Source of the DNA: Deltaproteobacteria bacterium
GTDB lineage: Bacteria; Desulfobacterota; Desulfobacteria; Desulfobacterales; ETH-SRB1
DNA: 16,733 bases
NCBI GenBank assembly: GCA_030611115.1
Contig: JAUWQK010000003.1
Location: 1-16,733 of the forward strand
Direction: 5' to 3'
Within the stretch, counting starts at the first letter, position 1. Every line of letters begins with the position of its first letter. The notes beneath the pieces are model-generated. The model worked only from the letters and a program-made list of their open reading frames with translations, was not told where the DNA came from and did not search any database. The position numbers and the translations under genes were made by a program. This document shows, one piece after another, positions 14,273 through 16,733 of the stretch.

Positions 14273-14497
14273 ATGCAAGTAGTAAGAGAACGAATCAAAA
14301 ACAAGGGAATGGTCCGGATTCCAAGGGAAATCATGCAAGAACTCCGTCTGTCTGAAGGGGATGAGGTTGCTTTGCGGATCGAAGCATCAAAGCTTGTGAT
14401 CGACCCCGTGACAGCGCGAAGACGAATGCGGTTGAGAGCTGAAATTGTGGACGAGTTGGTAGAACGCGAAGAATTCTTTGAGCCCGAGTTAACATGA
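14273..14497 (+). CDS. AbrB/MazE/SpoVT-like swapped-hairpin antitoxin
   Basis: This 74-residue protein starts MQVVRERIKNKGMVRIPREI and continues MQELRLSEGDEVALRIEASK. That is the beta-hairpin DNA-binding domain of the AbrB/MazE superfamily (k-G.v.IP-.ir..L.l..GD.v.l). An acidic tail (VDELVEREEFFEPEL) follows, suited to block a PIN-domain active site. I chose ATG 14273, with AAGG at 14261-14264; an in-frame GTG at 14243 would add 10 residues and is possible. The last four bases overlap the toxin start (ATGA). It should neutralise the downstream nuclease and autoregulate the operon. Confidence 0.82.
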   Translation: MQVVRERIKNKGMVRIPREIMQELRLSEGDEVALRIEASKLVIDPVTARRRMRLRAEIVDELVEREEFFEPELT

Positions 14498-14997
14498 TCG
14501 AAATCCCGTCTCACAGCCGGGTGTTTCTGGATACAAACATCCTTCTATACGCAGTAACTGATCATCCTCGATTCGGTCAGTGGTGCAATATGCTGTTGGA
14601 TCGCATCCATCGCGGAGATGTGACAGGCCATGTCTCTGCCATCGTGTTAAATGAGTTTATCCATAAATTGATAATCGGTGAAGTTGCACAAAAGACAGGA
14701 CTCAAGCCGGGCCAGGTTATTCAACATTTAAAGCGTAAGCCTGAAGCGCTTGAAAAATTGGAAGCTTATGCGATTGTTGACGAGGTTGATACAGGATACG
14801 ATTTGATCATCCTGGAAGTAACAGCAGATATTTTTCGCATGGCTCGTCGATTCATGCAAGCCCACCGCCTGATGTCCAACGATGCGCTACATCTTGCAGT
14901 AATGCAAAAGAACAACCTGCAAAACCTTGTAACAAATGACTCTGACTTTGATGGAATCGAAGGTATTCATGTTTGGAAGCCTCAGAAGAGCGCTTAG
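14494..14997 (+). CDS. PIN-domain ribonuclease toxin (VapC-like)
   Basis: This 167-residue protein has the PIN layout. VFLDTNILLYA holds D13, VLNEF holds E54, MSNDALHLAVM holds D130, and VTNDSDFDGI holds D149/D151/D153. These acidic residues form the Mg2+ site of PIN ribonucleases such as VapC, which typically cut tRNA or rRNA. The region around residues 60-90 is a longer helical insertion than in the shortest VapCs, so it may belong to a PIN subgroup outside classical VapC. ATGA overlap with the antitoxin gene indicates coupling. All catalytic positions are present, so activity is expected. Confidence 0.87.
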   Translation: MIEIPSHSRVFLDTNILLYAVTDHPRFGQWCNMLLDRIHRGDVTGHVSAIVLNEFIHKLIIGEVAQKTGLKPGQVIQHLKRKPEALEKLEAYAIVDEVDTGYDLIILEVTADIFRMARRFMQAHRLMSNDALHLAVMQKNNLQNLVTNDSDFDGIEGIHVWKPQKSA

Positions 14998-15091
14998 TTA
15001 TCTTACTTGATTCGCGATTTGTATACCCTTTAAACAAGAGTCGACAGTCTGAGATTCACAACTTTCCCTAATTTAATCCAGGAGAAATTAA

Positions 15092-15585
15092 ATGTTCAAA
15101 GGCAAAACACTCCTCATAACCGGGGCACCGGTTCATTCGGGAATGCAGTAATCAGGAAATTTCTGGATACCGGCATAAAAGAGATTCGTATCTTCAGCCG
15201 TGACGAAAAAAAACAGGATGGGATGCGGAATGGATATGGCAACGAGAAACTGAAATTTTATATCGGCAATGTCAGGGATTACGACAGCATTCATTCCGCC
15301 ATGCATGGGGTTGATTATGTGTTTCATGCCGCAGCTTTAAAACAGGTGCCGTCATGTGAATTTTTCCCTGTGGAGGCAGTAAGGACAAATATCCTGGGCA
15401 CGGAAAATGTTCTGAATGCGGCTATCTCACAAAATGTCAGTAAAATTATAGTGTTGAGTACGGACAAGGCGGTTTATCCAGTAAACGCCATGGGGATGTC
15501 CAAAGCCCTGATGGAAAAGGTGATGACTGCTAAGCGGCTGGTTGGCAAAGGACGGAGGTCAGAGATCAGACGGAGAGCAGAATAA
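15092..15585 (+). pseudogene. fnlA: Frameshifted, 3'-truncated FnlA/WbjB/CapE-like UDP-GlcNAc 4,6-dehydratase/5-epimerase
   Basis: The remnant begins at ATG 15092, 7 bases after AGGAG (15080-15084), and reads MFKGKTLLITG. A base is then missing from the G run 15122-15125. Restoring one G gives TGGTGSFGNAVIRKFLDTG, the NAD(P)-binding GxxGxxG motif. Downstream the normal frame continues with IKEIRIFSRDEKKQDGMRNG, VDYVFHAAALKQVPSCEF, TNILGTENVLNAA and VLSTDKAVYPVNAMGMSKAL then MEK, the active-site region of this short-chain dehydrogenase group. The group makes the first intermediates of UDP-L-FucNAc. Similarity ends at MTAKR; the next residues come from unrelated sequence and the frame stops at 15583-15585. 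About half of the usual 340-350 residues is present. With two lesions it is very probably non-functional. Confidence 0.85.
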
Positions 15586-15873
15586 ACGTGATGGATGGAT
15601 GAGATTACCTGCGGGAATGGATGGCCCGATGAAATGCGCTTCGCTGTCATTATCATGAATTTCATAGGCTAAAGATGGGTGGATGATTCGCTTCGTGAAT
15701 GCTCGAAAAGGAGATTTGTTGACCTAAAGTTGAGAGCGTGATAGCACAAAAAATATTGGGCACCTGAAATGGATGGATAAACTTCTTAAGAGGCTGGATG
15801 GTCTGGGAAAAAGATTCGATTTTTATCAGGTTAAGGAATATTCGGTATGATATTCTATGAAGGGGGTTAAAAG
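15586..15873. other. Degenerate gene-free stretch after the fnlA remnant
   Basis: This is 288 bases with repeated GGATGG motifs and no convincing gene. A 25-codon frame (15773-15850, product MDKLLKRLDGLGKRFDFYQV then KEYSV) is open from ATG to stop but has no clear ribosome-binding site or recognisable family. It may be a relic. The promoter of the next module lies at the 3' end. Confidence 0.5.
15823..15851 (+). promoter_or_regulatory. Possible promoter for the TumE-like module
   Basis: TTATCA (15823-15828) and TATGAT (15846-15851) are 17 bases apart, and the gene start is 22 bases beyond. The -10 box is good and the -35 box is moderate. Confidence 0.35.
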
Positions 15874-16164
15874 ATGGCTGATCTCAAATTGGTATCTACA
15901 CGCAAATGCCAGCTAAAACCACTAGTGGAAGGCGCTCTATTTAATGAATTACGCCTACTGGAAGCAGGCATTCGCCGAACGGAACGAAGACTCTTGGAGT
16001 TTGAGGAAAAATACCACCTTGGAACTCAAGAGTTTATCTCCCGTTACGAAACCGATAAAATGGAAGAGACCACAAATTTTGATGAATGGATTGGTGAGTT
16101 TAGGATGTTGACACGGCTGCGGGAAAAGGCAGACACATTAAGAGGCATCCGGTTTGCGAATTGA
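15874..16164 (+). CDS. Unknown small helical protein, candidate antitoxin for the TumE-like toxin
   Basis: I do not recognise this 96-residue protein by sequence. After a short basic start (MADLKLVSTRKCQLKPLVEG) it is predicted to be mostly helical. A long charged stretch, LFNELRLLEAGIRRTERRLL then EFEEKYHLG (about residues 22-50), could form a coiled coil. An acidic loop (DKMEETTNFDEW) and a basic C-terminus follow. ATG 15874 has GAAGGGGG (about 15859-15865) as its ribosome-binding site. It overlaps the next gene by 11 bases, the arrangement expected for an antitoxin-toxin pair. The antitoxin role is inferred from context only. Confidence 0.7.
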   Translation: MADLKLVSTRKCQLKPLVEGALFNELRLLEAGIRRTERRLLEFEEKYHLGTQEFISRYETDKMEETTNFDEWIGEFRMLTRLREKADTLRGIRFAN

Positions 16165-16543
16165 AGCCTATTTCCGGCAAATCGAGAGAATTATTGAAGC
16201 ATGTCCTGTTATCCACCTGTCAAATCTCACGTATGAGAAACGCGGCACACACGAAGGCTTCATCAGAGGGGAGCTCTACTTCGTGGATGGTTCTACTTTC
16301 CATTTGCGCGAATTTGTTGACGTTGAAATAACAGCAGACCGATTAATGTACGCATACCAATTCATTGATTCCTCAAAAAATCTGGTATTTCGTTACGATA
16401 ACACCGGCCACCATAAGAAGCTATGTCTTTCTACTTATCCCCACCACAAACATGACGGTAGTGAAGACAACGTCATCCCCTCAGCGGCCCCGGATTTGGC
16501 CTTTGTTCTTCAAGAAATAGAATCACTGGTACAATTACCCTAA
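16154..16543 (+). CDS. TumE-family (DUF6516-like) putative toxin
   Basis: This 129-residue protein has the pattern I associate with TumE-type toxins. A short helix (YFRQIERIIEACP, residues 6-18) is followed by IRGELYFVDGSTFHLREFVD (37-56), then YAYQFIDSSKNLVFRYDNTG then HHKKL (66-90), and a histidine-rich YPHHKH (95-100). The helical C-terminus is LAFVLQEIESLVQL. The RYDN-xxHH and PHHKH blocks look like a metal- or nucleic-acid-binding or catalytic centre. The mechanism is not established to my knowledge. Translation starts at TTG 16154 inside the upstream gene, indicating coupling and probably a low dose. The family call is from memory. Confidence 0.72.
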   Translation: MRIEAYFRQIERIIEACPVIHLSNLTYEKRGTHEGFIRGELYFVDGSTFHLREFVDVEITADRLMYAYQFIDSSKNLVFRYDNTGHHKKLCLSTYPHHKHDGSEDNVIPSAAPDLAFVLQEIESLVQLP

Positions 16544-16572
16544 CCCGGACAAGCCGGAACCACAAAAGATAT

Positions 16573-16652
16573 ATCACGAAAACACGAAAGTCCGAAAACA
16601 CGAAAAAGAAAATTTAATTTCGCACTTTCTTTTTTCTTCGTGGTTTCGTGAT
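16573..16652. repeat. Imperfect inverted repeat after the TumE-like module
   Basis: ATCACGAAAACACGAA (16573-16588) and TTCGTGGTTTCGTGAT (16637-16652) are complementary at 15 of 16 positions, separated by 48 bases that contain further CGAAAACACGAAA-type repeats and a T-rich stretch. It could form a long-looped hairpin. It is not a standard terminator. Confidence 0.65.
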
Positions 16653-16654
16653 TA

Positions 16655-16670
16655 GCACGGATTTTCACGG
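16655..16670 (-). repeat. Dispersed repeat, reversed copy D
   Basis: GCACGGATTTTCACGG is the reverse complement of CCGTGAAAATCCGTGC. That matches the CCGTGAAATCCGTGCC core of copies B and C apart from one extra A. Here it lies 111 bases after the TumE-like stop and in the opposite orientation. Confidence 0.55.
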
Positions 16671-16733
16671 TCGGTAACATCCCCTAATTTATAATTTTCT
16701 CCTATGTGTAATCTCTTCGGGTTTCTTAAATAA

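Overview
This window is a polysaccharide (O-antigen or capsule type) biosynthesis locus carrying several toxin-antitoxin (TA) modules. All supported genes lie on the + strand. A Wzx flippase, a Wzy-like polymerase and mixed GT-A/GT-B glycosyltransferases point to a bacterium using the Wzx/Wzy route, most likely Gram-negative. The abundance of TA modules, loose gene spacing, decayed genes and dispersed intergenic repeats resemble genomes of environmental lineages such as Desulfobacterota or Nitrospirota. That is an impression only; no marker gene here fixes the taxon.

Layout. (1) 1-590: gene-free and repeat-bearing, with a purine-rich tract and a short hairpin. (2) 591-2524: remains of an older glycan block, namely a Wzx flippase split by a single-base frameshift and the N-terminal part of an FrhB/FdhB-like iron-sulfur protein. 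(3) 2613-5033: three consecutive TA modules (RHH antitoxin + MazF; MntA-HepT; small antitoxin + RelE), each followed within 13-22 nt by a copy of the same intergenic repeat. (4) 5193-14147: the apparently intact glycan operon, with a second Wzx, UDP-galactopyranose mutase (glf), a GT4, a GT2, a Wzy-like polymerase and two more GT4 enzymes. (5) 14273-14997: an AbrB/MazE-like antitoxin and a PIN-domain toxin. (6) 15092-15585: a frameshifted and 3'-truncated FnlA/WbjB/CapE-like UDP-GlcNAc 4,6-dehydratase/5-epimerase. (7) 15874-16543: a two-gene module whose second product looks like a TumE-family toxin, followed by an inverted repeat and a reversed copy of the intergenic repeat.

How the genes work together: Glf makes UDP-galactofuranose, the four glycosyltransferases build a lipid-linked repeat unit, the intact Wzx flips it and the Wzy-like protein polymerises it. 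No initiating phosphoglycosyltransferase, Wzz, ligase or other sugar-nucleotide pathway is present, so these must lie elsewhere. The broken genes sit next to TA modules, which suggests a locus remodelled by gene replacement, with TA modules and repeats at the seams. No rRNA, tRNA, CRISPR array or intact transposase was recognised.
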